The notes: a model not told the origin generated them from the sequence alone. A stretch of 64,000 nt of DNA from Leishmania mexicana MHOM/GT/2001/U1103 (GCF_000234665.1 NC_018324.1:3154731-3218730); one strand, 5' to 3'. Shown: positions 29,396 to 40,619, counted from the first letter of the stretch. Translations and numbers: made by a program.

Positions 29396-32095
29396 GCTTT
29401 GCGCCAACAACAAAATGTTCTTCTCTTGCCCTGTTTTGGTGTCTCTGCTCTCGATTCTCCTTTCTTTTCCTTCTCTTCTCTCCCGTCGCTATACAGTTCG
29501 TGTAAGATACCGAGGGGTCGATGAGGCGCCTGGCCCTCGTGCGCACACCCACGTAAGCAATGCGTGCGATAATCCCATGCGTATGTGTCAGATGACGATG
29601 GTATCTTGTTGAGACTTTATTGTTTCTCCTCCTCCACTCCCTTCATCCATTTTTTCCCTATTGGTGCGCGTCTTGCCCCCCCCCCTCCCCGCTTCTTCTC
29701 GTGCTCACCACGTCACCATGCCACCCGCCTTTTTTCAAGTGCACACTCACTTTTCGTTTTTCTCTAATGAATTTTTCCCTCTGCTGTGGTGTCGGCGTCA
29801 TCGTTACCTGACCCTTTCCCTTGTCGTTGATGGAAGAGAGAGAGGTGTGTGTGTGGGAGAGAGTGGTATGCGCTGATGGGATGGGTTAGCTGCACTGTTT
29901 TCAGGCTTGTAGACATTTGGTTCCTCCTCCCATTATGCTTTTCTGCGTGTTTTCAGCTTCGTCCGTCATGCTTGTCTGTGCATGGTACCTGAAAGCGCTG
30001 TTTATAATGTTCACACTCCAACTTCTTCCCCTCCCCCTCCCTCCTCCCCCTTTTCGGACCTACTTTCTCTTGTTTTTATACGAACCCGTGCATGCGTCAA
30101 GCCTCTCTCTCTTTGAGGGCAAGTGCCGCATATCCGTATCCATCGCCCCCCCTCTCTCGTACTGGCTTCGTGGAAGCGAGGGAGGAATTACGATGGGGTG
30201 CACTGACTACTTGGGCGTGCGTTGTGTCGAAGGAGGGTCAGTGGCAAAAGCGAGTATGAGGGGTGAGAGCAACTATCGACTGAACGGTGACGCGTGTGCG
30301 TTATCACCGACGCATGTCTGACTTTCTCATCATGAGAAAGGCGGGTGACACTTATGAGCGCAGAGGATAGAGAGGGTGCGGCATCCAATCACGTATGGGC
30401 CCCTTGAACGCAATTCGTTGTAAAAGCGAAAGAATCTGTTTGGTGAGTCGTTGTGCCCTTGCATGTCGACGACATTGATGACCCTTTTGCACGAATGGCG
30501 TGTGTGTACGCCTGCGCGTGTGCGTGTATAGATGTGCTTGTGGTTGCGCTATTCCAGGTGACACTGTTGGTCCATGCATACGAAACGCTCTGCGACCTTT
30601 CCGCCTTCTCTGGTCTCTTAACCTCTCTCCCTTTCCCTCCCTGTCGTTGCACTCGTCTCCTGCACACACCTCTCTTTTCGTGTATTTTTTTGGGCGCCCC
30701 CCCCCCACTCTCACTGGCGCTCCACCACGGGCAGTGCGGCAAACGCGTTATGCGGGAGAGGCTGGTGGGTGGTGGTGGGGCGAACAGCTCAGTCTATCTG
30801 TTGACCAGGAGAGGAGAGTGTCGTGTGTGGTGGAAGTAGAGAGGAGAGAAAGCTTCCTTCCCTCTTTGATCGACACAAAATGAAACACGGCAACAGATGC
30901 GTGACGAAAGATATACGTGGTGGCGGACTGACGCCGTCGACCGGTATCCCTGGCCCAGCGAAGGATGAAGAAAAAGAAGCCCGTTTGGCAGTTGCTTCAT
31001 TTTCCTTTTGGTTTACCACGGCACCAGCTCCCCTCTCCTCCTCAGCCGCTGCGATGCCTTCTGCCGTGAGCGGTTTCGGAGGCGCACTTTTGACGCATGC
31101 GCACTGGTGTGTACGCCAGCCCGAGTTGACGCTCATGTGCTTTCATGTGTCCTCCCGCTCTTCACGCACACTCTCGACGCTCTTTCGACTCCCGACTCCT
31201 ATCCCTCACTCCACTGTCCTATCCTTTCCTCCCTCCCCCTCCCCCCACACACACGTGCGCCTCCCCACTTCCACAGACGGTGAGGGGGCTGCTGGAAGAC
31301 GTTTTCTTTCTGTATGCGCCACAGATACCTTCCCCACGCTTGTCTTCACAGCCCCCACCTCTCCTCCCTCCTTTGCCCTTTCTCTCCGCCCTGTCTTTTC
31401 CCTCCTCCTCTCTCTGCGCCCTCGTTGTCTTGTGGTTTGCAACACGAGACAAGGGTGTCGTCGCCTGCAGTCGCAGTGCGTCTTATATATATGTACATAG
31501 GCACGTATATTCATTCTTGTCTTGATCTCTGGCATAAGCGAAGCGAGAGAGCGATAGCTGGTCACGCCGATCTCCCTCTGCTCAGCTTCGTTCCCCGGCG
31601 TTGCCTCCGCCGGTGTTATTGACTCTGGAGGTGTAGTGTGTGTGTGTGTGTGGACCGCAAGAGCGCATGCGTGTACCTTGGAATTCGTCAGCTTGCACTT
31701 CTGTTTCACCGTCTGCCTTCTATTCCCTGCATGTTCTTATGTCGGAACACCGTGCTTCTCTTCTTCCCCTCTCTCTGCGTCTATGTAGCTCTTCTGGTGC
31801 GTGTGTGCCTACGTCTTGTGCACGCTTTTCCTTGTCTGGTTCCTTCGCCGCCGTCTGATCGGCGTATCGGCGTCGCCATTTCCCGTGTACACTCGCTTTC
31901 CTCTGTTTTCTCGTTTCACTTTTTTTTCTCACTGCTCTTCGCGCTTACGTGCTGTCTGCGCTATTCTGCCCGCCCTCCCCCTTCTGCTGCTGCTGCTGTC
32001 CCGCCCTCTTGTGTGTCTCTGTGCGTGTGCATTGTCCTTCTTGCCTCCGCTGTCTTTGCCACGCAGCCGAACACCGCACACGGTACGTCATCGCG
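29396..32095 (+). other. Intergenic region
   Basis: 2.7 kb without a supported gene. T-rich and C-rich tracts, a poly-C run near 29676-29688, and a TG repeat at 31637-31651. The last 180 bases form a strong polypyrimidine region feeding the splice site at 32065-32066. Confidence 0.55.
31916..32066 (+). promoter_or_regulatory. Polypyrimidine region and probable splice acceptor
   Basis: A long C/T-rich stretch with T runs ends at CACGCAG (AG 32065-32066), leaving a 5' UTR of about 29 nt before the ATG at 32096. It supports that internal ATG over the earlier in-frame one at 31949. Confidence 0.55.
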
Positions 32096-34576
32096 ATGGG
32101 CTCTGGTTTCAGTGCGTCAAGCGCTGGCAATACCAGCGCGCCACTGCCGCCGTGTCCGCTCTTCTACAACTTCATGCCCGACAATCAACTCATCCCCGGA
32201 TCGACGCTTCCGATGCGTGGCCCAGGTGGATCCGTGCGCCGTCCGCAAGGCGGGTGCGCGGCACGCGTCATTCCGCTCCGCAGCTTGCCGGTTGTATCGG
32301 CGGAATCAAAGAGGGACGCGAAGAAAATTGTTGCCAATGCCAAGAGGAACAAGAAACGCCGCGACGACAGCGCCGCAGAGGAGGGAGAGGCAAGCGCTGT
32401 GGCCGCCGCGAATACTCTCCTCAGAAACCCTAGCCTCCTCCCGTCACTCAGCTCGTGCTTCCTCCTCAACATCGCGGTGGATGAGCGAGGCCGACTCGTC
32501 CCACTCCTGACAAATGACGGGTACGCAGTGAACACCATGACCGGCTTCAATGACACCGGCGCTGCCGGCCCTGGCGGCTCACGCTGGAACCCTCTGAAGT
32601 CTCCGCGCCCGAGCTTTGTGAAGAAGGGGTTCCAATTTTCCACCATCAACAGCCCCGTGCGCACCCCAATGTTTCCCGGAGCGTCCAGCAATCGTGGCGA
32701 CTCCTTCATGAATGGTGTGGGGAGATCGTCGCACGGCGGAGAAAACGGAGCGGCAGTAAATCAGCCAGTCTCGACACTGTTACCACCCGCAACAGCCGCG
32801 GTGAACGCGGTGGGCTGCTCAGCAGGGGAGGCACCGCCACCTGATCCTCCGTCTCCGCAGTGCATCGAGGGGCAGCCAAAGTGGTACAGCCACACCGAAA
32901 AGGGTGTCGACGGTGGCGCGCAGGCCGCCTTGTCAAAGACGCCCGAGAAGCTGATCTCTACCTTCACCATTGCTTCAGCGCCGTTGTCCAGCGTTGACCC
33001 AGCTAGAAGTGTGTGTGACACGACTACGGATGGCGACCAGGACGCGTCGCTAGCCACCCCCTCGGTGTGCTCCGTGCTTGTGAAGGACAGCCATTTCCGA
33101 AAGTCCGAGGACGGCCAAGGCGGGGCAAGCACGTCGGTAGCGCCCGCTTTGTCGAACGGAGGTGTCAGTGGCGTCGATAGTGTGAGCCCGCAGCGCATGC
33201 GCCGGCAGCTTACGCGCATCACGCTCCTCCGCGTGTCAGAACGGACGCGGTGGTTGTTGTTTAACGATAGCAGCACCCACGAGGCGCAGGTGTCGGTGCT
33301 GCTGTGCTACCGGGCGCACAAGGAGAGGTCCACGAGCCCGACGAAGCCCATCGCTGGGGAGGAGGTACCGATGAAACCGTCTGGCAGGACCAAAACGGCA
33401 TCGACACCGGCCCCTGGAGACTTGCGGGTGCTTTGCCGCCCGACTCCGCTCTCGCACACCCCTTTCTCTACACAGAAGAAGCTGCAGTTGCAGAGCATGT
33501 CTAGCAGCAGCCGCAGCTACGTGGAAGTGCGTCCGGTTCTTGTGGAGGTATTCACAGCTGCGATTCCTGCCCCAATGACGCCTGTGGAGGAGATTCAGCT
33601 TGCGGAGTTCAAGAAGAGCGTCGCTGGTGCGGCGGCTGTGGAGGTATTTGTGGTGCTCGCCCCAGGGGCGACGGTGTACTTGGCCGAAGGTGACGTGCTT
33701 GGCTACAGGTTAGACACGCTTCTCGTGCCCTTCGACAAATCAGGCAGCATGGCGGTACTGGGCCGCATGCTCACACCCGAGATGGTGTGCCGTCTCAAGA
33801 AGAGTGGAGCGGGGAGTAAGAAGGGGTACCGGCACACGTCGATGTTCTTGGCGAAAGCAGCGGCGCCGGCAGCCTGCGCCGTGCCTGCGCCGAGATCCGG
33901 TCCCGCTGTCGCTCACCTCACAGACAGTGCCATGGCAACGCTGCCTAAAGTTGCTACTAGTAGTGCACCCAAACACACTGGCGTCATCTCACCTCTCTCG
34001 TCAGACACGCTGAACGCCGCGCTACCCGACTTGAGGCAGTCCACCATCTTTGAGGCCCCAACGGAGGCTCTCACCGATGCCCCTGGGAACGCTGGTGACG
34101 CGGCAGCGACGATGTCTGCTGCAGCGCCCCAGCACCCCCCGCCGTCCTCGTTGCCCGTCCCTGAGCCAGCCAGGGAGACCGGCGCGCAGCGCCGTCTGTC
34201 ACTTCAGCACCACCACGGAGAAGCGGAAGAGAGCGGGAATGGTGAAAACCACTGCGTTGAAGCGGCCGGGGATTCCTATAGCTTCGGTGCACCGGCTACT
34301 GTGCCAAGCACAGCGGCCGCCGCTTCGCCGAGCTTAGGCTGCGGCACGGCTGACGCAGCTCCGGCTGCCCCTGCCACTCTTCCAGCGTGGTCTGCAGCAG
34401 ATGCTAAAGCCGCGCGGGCAGGCAATATGAGAAGCGCAGCTGGGGTACCGGTGCTGGACCTCAAGAGCTTAGCGATCAACTCGGACAACGACCGCTCTGC
34501 ACCCCGCAGTGACGCCCCTTTGGAGGGTCACAAGTGGAGGGGCACCGGCGCCAACCCCCTTGACATCTCCTTCTAG
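32096..34576 (+). CDS. Large myristoylated DUF1935-domain protein, otherwise low complexity
   Basis: 826 aa from the ATG at 32096, which gives MGSGFS (Gly2 and Ser6, no Cys3: N-myristoylation only). The frame is open to an earlier ATG at 31949, but that stretch is a Cys/Pro-rich reading of the polypyrimidine tract. A divergent DUF1935 domain lies at about 365-545: ITLLRVSERTRWLLFND at its start and VVLAPGATVYLAEGDVLGYR at its end, split by a low-complexity insertion of about 80 residues. The rest is Ser/Ala/Pro/Gly-rich and probably disordered, with basic patches near residues 75-95 (KRDAKK, KRNKKRR). No peptidase domain. The split domain and long tails are unusual for the family. Likely a membrane-tethered scaffold, which is inference. 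Confidence 0.85.
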   Translation: MGSGFSASSAGNTSAPLPPCPLFYNFMPDNQLIPGSTLPMRGPGGSVRRPQGGCAARVIPLRSLPVVSAESKRDAKKIVANAKRNKKRRDDSAAEEGEASAVAAANTLLRNPSLLPSLSSCFLLNIAVDERGRLVPLLTNDGYAVNTMTGFNDTGAAGPGGSRWNPLKSPRPSFVKKGFQFSTINSPVRTPMFPGASSNRGDSFMNGVGRSSHGGENGAAVNQPVSTLLPPATAAVNAVGCSAGEAPPPDPPSPQCIEGQPKWYSHTEKGVDGGAQAALSKTPEKLISTFTIASAPLSSVDPARSVCDTTTDGDQDASLATPSVCSVLVKDSHFRKSEDGQGGASTSVAPALSNGGVSGVDSVSPQRMRRQLTRITLLRVSERTRWLLFNDSSTHEAQVSVLLCYRAHKERSTSPTKPIAGEEVPMKPSGRTKTASTPAPGDLRVLCRPTPLSHTPFSTQKKLQLQSMSSSSRSYVEVRPVLVEVFTAAIPAPMTPVEEIQLAEFKKSVAGAAAVEVFVVLAPGATVYLAEGDVLGYRLDTLLVPFDKSGSMAVLGRMLTPEMVCRLKKSGAGSKKGYRHTSMFLAKAAAPAACAVPAPRSGPAVAHLTDSAMATLPKVATSSAPKHTGVISPLSSDTLNAALPDLRQSTIFEAPTEALTDAPGNAGDAAATMSAAAPQHPPPSSLPVPEPARETGAQRRLSLQHHHGEAEESGNGENHCVEAAGDSYSFGAPATVPSTAAAASPSLGCGTADAAPAAPATLPAWSAADAKAARAGNMRSAAGVPVLDLKSLAINSDNDRSAPRSDAPLEGHKWRGTGANPLDISF

Positions 34577-36776
34577 GAAGAAGCAGCAGCAGAGGGAGGG
34601 TGTCCGGAGACATGTCGGATGCGGGTGAGCTTGTGCAGTCTCTTCGCTCGCGATGCACACGAGAATACATATGTGGCGCTTAGTGCGGCAGTAGCGGTTT
34701 GTGTATGCGTGTGTCTGCGTGGGCGTGTGGGACGTCTGCCTGTTCTTTTAGCCACCCTCTTCCCCTTGCGTGTTTTTCGTTGCCACCGCGTGCGTGTTTG
34801 TTTGTGTGCTTGCCCACACCACCTTTCTGAGAGAAGAAACAAAGAAGTGCGGTTTTGGGATCGCTGTTGACTCATGCAGATTGCTGGCGCGCGCGTGGCG
34901 GCTTCCACAGCAGCCATCAGCTTCTCCTCCTCCTCCCCCTTCCTCTCTTCGGCCTTTGTTCTTTTGGTTTTCTCTGCGGCTCTCTCCATCTCTCCCCCAC
35001 TTTGCCTGGCTGACAGGAAGTGAGGGACAGCGTGAGACCCATGCAAGAGCACATACGCCCATCAATCTCACATGTGCGGATGCGAAGGGGGACCAGTTGC
35101 GTCAGCGCCCTTCTATGCGGGGGCCTTCCCCCCGCCAATGCGCCACTTTGCGTTGCGCTGCCCTCTTCCTCCCGCCTTTTCCCTCGCCCGCTGCTTTCGG
35201 TTTGTTTACATACCTATATATACATATATGTGCGTGTTTCAGTTATGTTCGCTGGTGTTAGCGTTTCGCTTCTTAAGCATGTACTGTTTCCCCCTCCCCC
35301 TCCCTTACGTCCTGGCTGCGATTCTGCGTGGTGTGTGTAAGGCGCTGTGCTGTCCTTGATGGGGTCTCCCTTTTGGTGCCAGACTCTCTGACTGCTCTTC
35401 TTCGTGTGCATGTGTGTGTATGCACAGACAGAATGTGAGGGAGTGCGCGTTGCGACGGAAGTGGTGCACGCGCTCGGCGTGTGCGTATCCGTGCGCGCTT
35501 GCTTCTGTGTGTGTGTCTTTCCGCTCCTTCTCTCTCCCTTTCGCCTTCTCGCGCGCGCATGCTTCTTGCGACCGTTCATGTACATCTTATGTTGTGCCCT
35601 ACCATCCCCTCCCTGGTCCCTCTCTTCTACCACTGCCTTGTTGTTTGCGAGGACGGCGCCCCTTGAAGATGCCGGCCACACCTTACGGTGGTATCGTAGT
35701 GCAGTACCCTCGTTCTTGGTGTCGATGGACAGGTCTGGGCTGCCGCTGTGCGGGAAGAGGTCTGCGGTCACGATGGCCATGTTTGCATTAGCTCACTACG
35801 AGTCCTGTCGACGATTCGACCAGTATACGCGCCCCCTTCTGTTTTCTCCTTTAGCTGCGTTTCGGTGGTGTTGAACGTAGTCCTGGTCCTGACCTGCGCC
35901 ATATTGCAGTGACATTGCGTTGGGCTGCGCGACCCCGAACGGTGCTGGTTGGCCCGGATCCTTGACAAGGCCGTAGTGAAACACATGCAGATGGACTGTG
36001 CTTGTGTATGCATCTACTTTTTGACTTACTCGTAGTAGAGTGGACGCGTTGAAGAATACACAAGCGGCTCCGTCGTGGATGGACGAAGAGCCGTTAACCG
36101 TGAGCATCGGCAGTTGGTAGCAGCACGGCGTTTGCCTTCGGCGCTTTCTTTGCGCCTTTCCAGCACCTCCTTCTGTGCGTGTTTATTGCTGTATACACTC
36201 TCTTCTCTAAATGGTCGGGTGTATCAGCAACAACGTAGCTCAAGGCTAATACTACCACTGCCCATTGCAGTTGCATAGCCACACGCTTGCAACCGAGGAG
36301 AGGCCCTTCAAGCACCACTTACGCGTCGCTCTCTCTCGGTCTGTAAGTCGTTCATGTGCTGATGGCTGCCACTTCTTTACACATTTAGCTGGTGTGCAGG
36401 GAGTGCCCATCCTGGATGGCATCTCTACCGCGTTGAGAGCCCATCCCTCCCTTCCCGGCCCCTTCACCTCGCTCTCTTTGCCTGGGCCCCTCTTTGACCC
36501 TCTCTCTCACCGTTCTTGAGTTGACTACCGCAAGAGCGCCACACACACACACACACGACAACAACGCAAAGCAACAAGAAACAGGCAGCAGAGCAACGGA
36601 GCAGCACCGGCTGCGTCTCATGTGACGCAGAAACGCACGTCGTACCCTTTCCTGGTGAACTTGGCGAGTCCCCTCCCCCCTACACCAAGCGCATACGCAC
36701 GTGTCTCACAATCTCTCTCTTATTCTCTGTAGTCGCTCGCCGCCACACCCAAGTACATCAGTCGGAGGGAGGCGGA
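34577..36776 (+). other. Intergenic region
   Basis: 2.2 kb without a confident gene. It contains TG-rich stretches, an AT microsatellite near 35214-35230, and an island at about 35640-36130 of ordinary base complexity with no simple repeats (see findings). A CA run lies at 36539-36555. Confidence 0.5.
36711..36732 (+). promoter_or_regulatory. Probable polypyrimidine tract and trans-splice acceptor
   Basis: A TCTCTCT-rich tract ends TCTGTAG with AG at 36731-36732, 45 nt before the ATG at 36777. Confidence 0.6.
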
Positions 36777-37346
36777 ATGGGCTGCGGTTCTAGTGCGCAA
36801 ACGGCCGATACGTCGGCCTTCAATGGAAAGGTGAGGGCCCTCTCTGTTGACATGAAGACGCACTTCGCCGCCATAGACCTGGAGGTGCTTGGACCTCACA
36901 AGGAGAATGCGAAGGCAAAGCTGGCCTTCATTTACGGCAAGACGGCGAATATCTTCCTGCTGACCACCCAGCCTTTCCACAAGCCGCCCCATCAGCCGAA
37001 GCCGGAGGGCGAAGAGAACGCTGCTGAAGAGGTCGAGAGGCAAGCGTCAGCGGTGGAGGAGATTCGCTGGATCCTTTTCAACGACAGCAAGAGCGACGCC
37101 ACGGTGGAGGCGACCTTCTTCCGTGCCGAGGCGCTACGCCCGGCGCGTGCGCACCGGGCTGCCGAAGATGCGGAGAGTCCCGTAAAGCTCGAGTTCTCCG
37201 ACGGCGGTTGCGTGAAAGCGAAGGTTTCCGTGCCAGCAGGTGCCACCATGGCCTTCGTGGAGGGTCCCATCAAGGGGTACATGTGGAAGTGCATGGTGTT
37301 CGACCCCAAGACGAGCAGATTCGAGCCTGCCCTAGCGGCAGAGTGA
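36777..37346 (+). CDS. Divergent small myristoylated protein-like (DUF1935), dual-acylation motif
   Basis: 189 aa starting MGCGSS (Gly2, Cys3, Ser6: dual acylation). The domain is divergent. An extra N-terminal segment (~15-95), including a Pro/Lys/Glu-rich linker, precedes the recognisable motifs IRWILFNDS (near 98-106), VSVPAGATMAFVEGPIKGY (near 155-173) and a short C-terminus. It lacks the LLFRI strand motif of typical SMPs. The WILFND element is closest to that of the 826-aa neighbour (WLLFND). A truncated SIDER2-like copy starts ~380 bp after the stop. A short 5' UTR with a clear splice site supports the start. Confidence 0.88.
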   Translation: MGCGSSAQTADTSAFNGKVRALSVDMKTHFAAIDLEVLGPHKENAKAKLAFIYGKTANIFLLTTQPFHKPPHQPKPEGEENAAEEVERQASAVEEIRWILFNDSKSDATVEATFFRAEALRPARAHRAAEDAESPVKLEFSDGGCVKAKVSVPAGATMAFVEGPIKGYMWKCMVFDPKTSRFEPALAAE

Positions 37347-37724
37347 GCCGGAGCCAGGCCCTCTGTTCTTCCTCATCCTTTCCTTACTTTCCCCCCGCAG
37401 CTCACGCTGTGACGGGTGCGCACGCACGGCGGAGGAGAGTGCAGTCGTAGCGCTTCGCACGTTTCATTGCCATCCACAGAGGCGGCAAGCGACGTTCGTT
37501 TATCCTTCCCGCTCCCCCTCCCCTGTCGCCGGTCTTCTCTCCGTGGTCGCGGATGTAATCGGCGACGTCTGACAGGTATTAGCGTACGTGCGCATGCGTG
37601 TACGCTTTACTTGTCGCAGTACCAGTTTCGGTCGGCCTGCGCCTACGCGCAAGTACCTCTGTTGTCCCTTTCTTCCGTTCCTCGTTGTAGCTCTTTTTTC
37701 TCTGACCCCCTTCCCCACCCCTTC

Positions 37725-38115
37725 ATGACGTGTGGACACCGCTCAGTGCGTCGTATCTCACCGGGTCCACTACCGACACACTCGGTGGTGAAGCCGAGCA
37801 GTCCCTCTATCCCTGCCAACGCAGAGCCACCTCTGGTGCTGACACGGGCAGGTCGTGGATGGCGTTGCGTTGGAGCGGCCTGCGACAGTGAGACGGTGAG
37901 CACGTCTGCGCCATCCACATGATGGGCGGAGCGTCAGCGTGGCTCGAGCGTATATCATCCCACCCCCGGCCCTCACGCTGCCCACAGCGGTGTGGGGAGC
38001 CCTGAGCCACCCGGAGGGGAGGACGCACCAGGCGGGGACCGGCATGATGCGGGGAGCGGCTGTTAGGCATGTCTACCCCTGCTTCTCACCACGCGATGCG
38101 GAGTCTGTGACGGGC
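37725..38115 (+). mobile_element. SIDER2-like retroposon, copy C (3' truncated)
   Basis: About 391 bp aligned to copies A and B from their first base, with around nine substitutions. Similarity stops after GTCTGTGACGGGC, so roughly the last 50 bp of the element are missing or replaced. Same orientation as the genes, in the probable 3' UTR of the DUF1935 gene at 36777. Confidence 0.7.
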
Positions 38116-39710
38116 GAGGGGCGAGGGAGATTTCGAGTGGGGTTGAACCCACGTTGTTTCTTGACCCTTTTCCTCTTTCGTGCCCTTGTGCTCTTTTTCA
38201 TCGTTGGCTGTTCTGTGCCGTCTTCCCACCGCGGCAGCAGCAGGCCACGTGCAGCTGGACGGCTCATGCATGTAGCTGGCCACTTCTCTACTCCCCTTGT
38301 TCTCTGTTCGTCCCCGCCCGTGTTTTCTTCTTGTGTGGTACCATCCCCCGACTTGTTCGTGTCGGACTTTGTCTTCTCCGCTTGCGTCGGGTGACTCCAC
38401 GTACTTCTTGTATTCATTCCTTCGGGTCGTGGGACGGCTTCTCTGTAGGCGTATCGCCGCCTGCAGGAGCGCCGGCGCGGGCGTGCCTTGATGTCTGTAC
38501 AGGCCTTCTTCGGTGCTCGGTGGGGTTGCCTGCGCTTTGGCGCCTCTCTCTCGTCTTCTCCCCTCTTCTTCACCTGTTCCCTCAGACATTTTTTTTTCTG
38601 TGCATGCCCCTCGGTGCCGCTTACTTACACCACTTCGACAGAGCTGGTGGGTGACCGCCCAACGTTACGGATTGAGATAGGTGCGCATGCGGAGAGGCGC
38701 GGTGGCCTCGTCTTCGCCTCTCTTTACTTGACCCTCAGTTTCTCTTGCGAAGTGCCACCAAACGGCATCAACAGGACTGTCGCCCCCCGACCACTACTTC
38801 GTTGGCCGTACCATGCAGCGGCTATCGTGGCCACGCCCCAGCGCCGTCCTTTTTGTTTTCGTGTTACTTCGTTCGGCTTCTTTCATGTGCATACATCGAG
38901 GGGGTTGAGGACCCTTGCGACTCTATCAGTTGCACAGGCACACGCACACAGGCAGTTATATATATATATGCATATCTCAAGCGCAGGAGGAGGTGTACGT
39001 TCTCTCTCTGTGTGTGACTGCGTGCCTATGGGTGTGGATAGGAGGGGGGGGCGAGAAGAGAGGAGAGCTGTGCCCCCTCTTTTCTCTTCGGTCTCTGTCC
39101 TTTTTCCCACTGGGGAGTGCCCGCTGCTATGAAGCTCCCTTCCCCTCCGCACCCTTCTCTACCTGTCCTCCTCTTTTCTCGTCCTGTCCCAGTGTTCACC
39201 CCATCGCCCTCCCCCTCTTGTTCCCTCAGTCTGCCTCTTCCTCCAAGGCCATAGTACGAGGAAACACACCTACGCAGGCAAGCGCCCGCTAGCGGGCGCA
39301 ACCCCCCCGTCGAGGCTGATCATCGACTATGGGCCCTTTTTTGGCCGTATGCTTGTGCGTCGAGGCCTCGGTCTTTAGCCCCTTTCCTCTGTCTTGCAGC
39401 TCACGAAGTTGGAGGCTCCGTCATGCAGACACACCCGCGTGCACGGTGCGCAGGAAGAGGATGGCGCGTGTGTGTCTGTCTTTAGCTACCGCACCTCACG
39501 CTTCAGTCTCAGCAACCAGAACACATACGAACTGAGCAAGACCAACGGTTGTTGGACTCGCCCTCTCTCTTCTCCTTTCATGCATCCATGTATACCCACC
39601 CGCTATCGCTGCCGCTCCTCATCCTTACCCCCCCCCCGTCTTTCTTGGCTTCTCGATATACCGCTGTTCTACCTACTTAGTAGTCTGTCGCACACATAAA
39701 CACACCCTCT

Positions 39711-39760
39711 CTCTCGCCACTACTCCCTCTCCAATCTTCGTTCTTTTTGCTTGTTTTCAG
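39711..39760 (+). promoter_or_regulatory. Polypyrimidine tract and probable splice acceptor
   Basis: A C/T-rich tract ending TTGTTTTCAG (AG 39759-39760) lies 193 nt before the ATG at 39953; one of the best-looking acceptor sites in the window. Confidence 0.6.
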
Positions 39761-39931
39761 TCGAGGCGTCCGCATCCGAACGGCATCTCCGTCTCTCCAC
39801 GTCGCGGCTGATCTGACTCGTTGTGGTATCGCCAGTGATCTCTCTTCGTGGTTCTGCTCACTCCCGTTACGACCTTCCGTTTTTTTTTTGCTGAAGGAGT
39901 AGAAAAACAGCGCACACATCCCTCCCCTCTC

Positions 39932-39949
39932 CACACACACACACACACA
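39932..39949 (+). repeat. CA repeat directly before a start codon
   Basis: Nine CA units ending four bases before the ATG at 39953; part of a recurring pattern of CA runs in 5' UTRs here. Confidence 0.85.
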
Positions 39950-39952
39950 GTC

Positions 39953-40408
39953 ATGGGAAACAAGCAGTCGCACGCTCAGGGTGAGTTCCGCTACAGCGGA
40001 CCCACCGACTTCCCCTACAATGAGAAGGTTCCGCTGTTCGAGGAGAAGAACGGCCTTCTCTTCCGCCTTGTGAACACGGAGAATGGTTCCTGGGCCTTCT
40101 ACAACGACTGTAAGAGGTTCGAGTTCCACGTGAAAGTGACGTTTGGCTCCAACTCGCGCAACCTCCAGGCGCTAGGCAACACGTACCTCGCCGAGGACCC
40201 TGAAGGCGGCTGGGTGGCCAAGACGATTGTGTACCCGTGCAGTACGGTGCCTTTCATCCAGGGTGAAGTGGTCGGCTTCAATTCGGTGGTGAACGCCGTG
40301 CTGCTGACGACGGAGTACAAGGAGCGCCACAAGGAGGAGAAGAAGGCAGCCAAGAAGGCTGCAAAGGGGGCTGAGCACGGCGACGAGCTCGGCAGCAGCA
40401 CGCGGTAG
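39953..40408 (+). CDS. Small myristoylated protein-like (DUF1935), single-acylation motif
   Basis: 151 aa from the ATG at 39953, which gives MGNKQS (Gly2, Ser6, basic Lys4 and no Cys3). An upstream in-frame extension reads through the CA repeat as His-Thr and is rejected. The DUF1935 domain spans ~28-125 (NGLLFRLVNTE, WAFYNDCKRFEFHV, ALGNTYLAEDP, IVYPCSTVPFIQGEVVGF). The C-terminus (~126-151) is rich in Lys and Glu (KERHKEEKKAAKKAAK). It forms a short charged helix that, with myristate, could add electrostatic membrane binding. Closely related in layout to SMP-1. Confidence 0.93.
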   Translation: MGNKQSHAQGEFRYSGPTDFPYNEKVPLFEEKNGLLFRLVNTENGSWAFYNDCKRFEFHVKVTFGSNSRNLQALGNTYLAEDPEGGWVAKTIVYPCSTVPFIQGEVVGFNSVVNAVLLTTEYKERHKEEKKAAKKAAKGAEHGDELGSSTR

Positions 40409-40619
40409 GGAAGTCCACGAGACAGAAAAAAAACGTTCAAAAACGCTAACGCAGGAATCGAAGAGGGTTCGGCCAAAATGTGTGGCGTCCAGAGCGAGCG
40501 AGCGAGATGGACGTGATGCGGCGAGTGGGGGAGAGAAGGGAAAAGCTGACACGCACCCGCACAGGCGTATGTGGGAGGGGACAGGAAAAAAAAGATCTCC
40601 TGAGGAGAAGCGCACACAG

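Larger units (their letters stand above)
37347..39952 (+). other. Intergenic region with truncated SIDER2-like element
   Basis: 2.6 kb without a supported gene. It has the SIDER2-like copy C at 37725-38115, a TA microsatellite at 38956-38969, and C/T tracts leading to a splice site at 39759-39760. Confidence 0.55.

Noticed and set aside
31949..32095. Upstream ATG extension of the 826-aa gene
   Set aside because: The 49 extra residues are Cys/Pro runs from a polypyrimidine tract, they would bury the myristoylation glycine, and the AG at 32065-32066 lies inside them.
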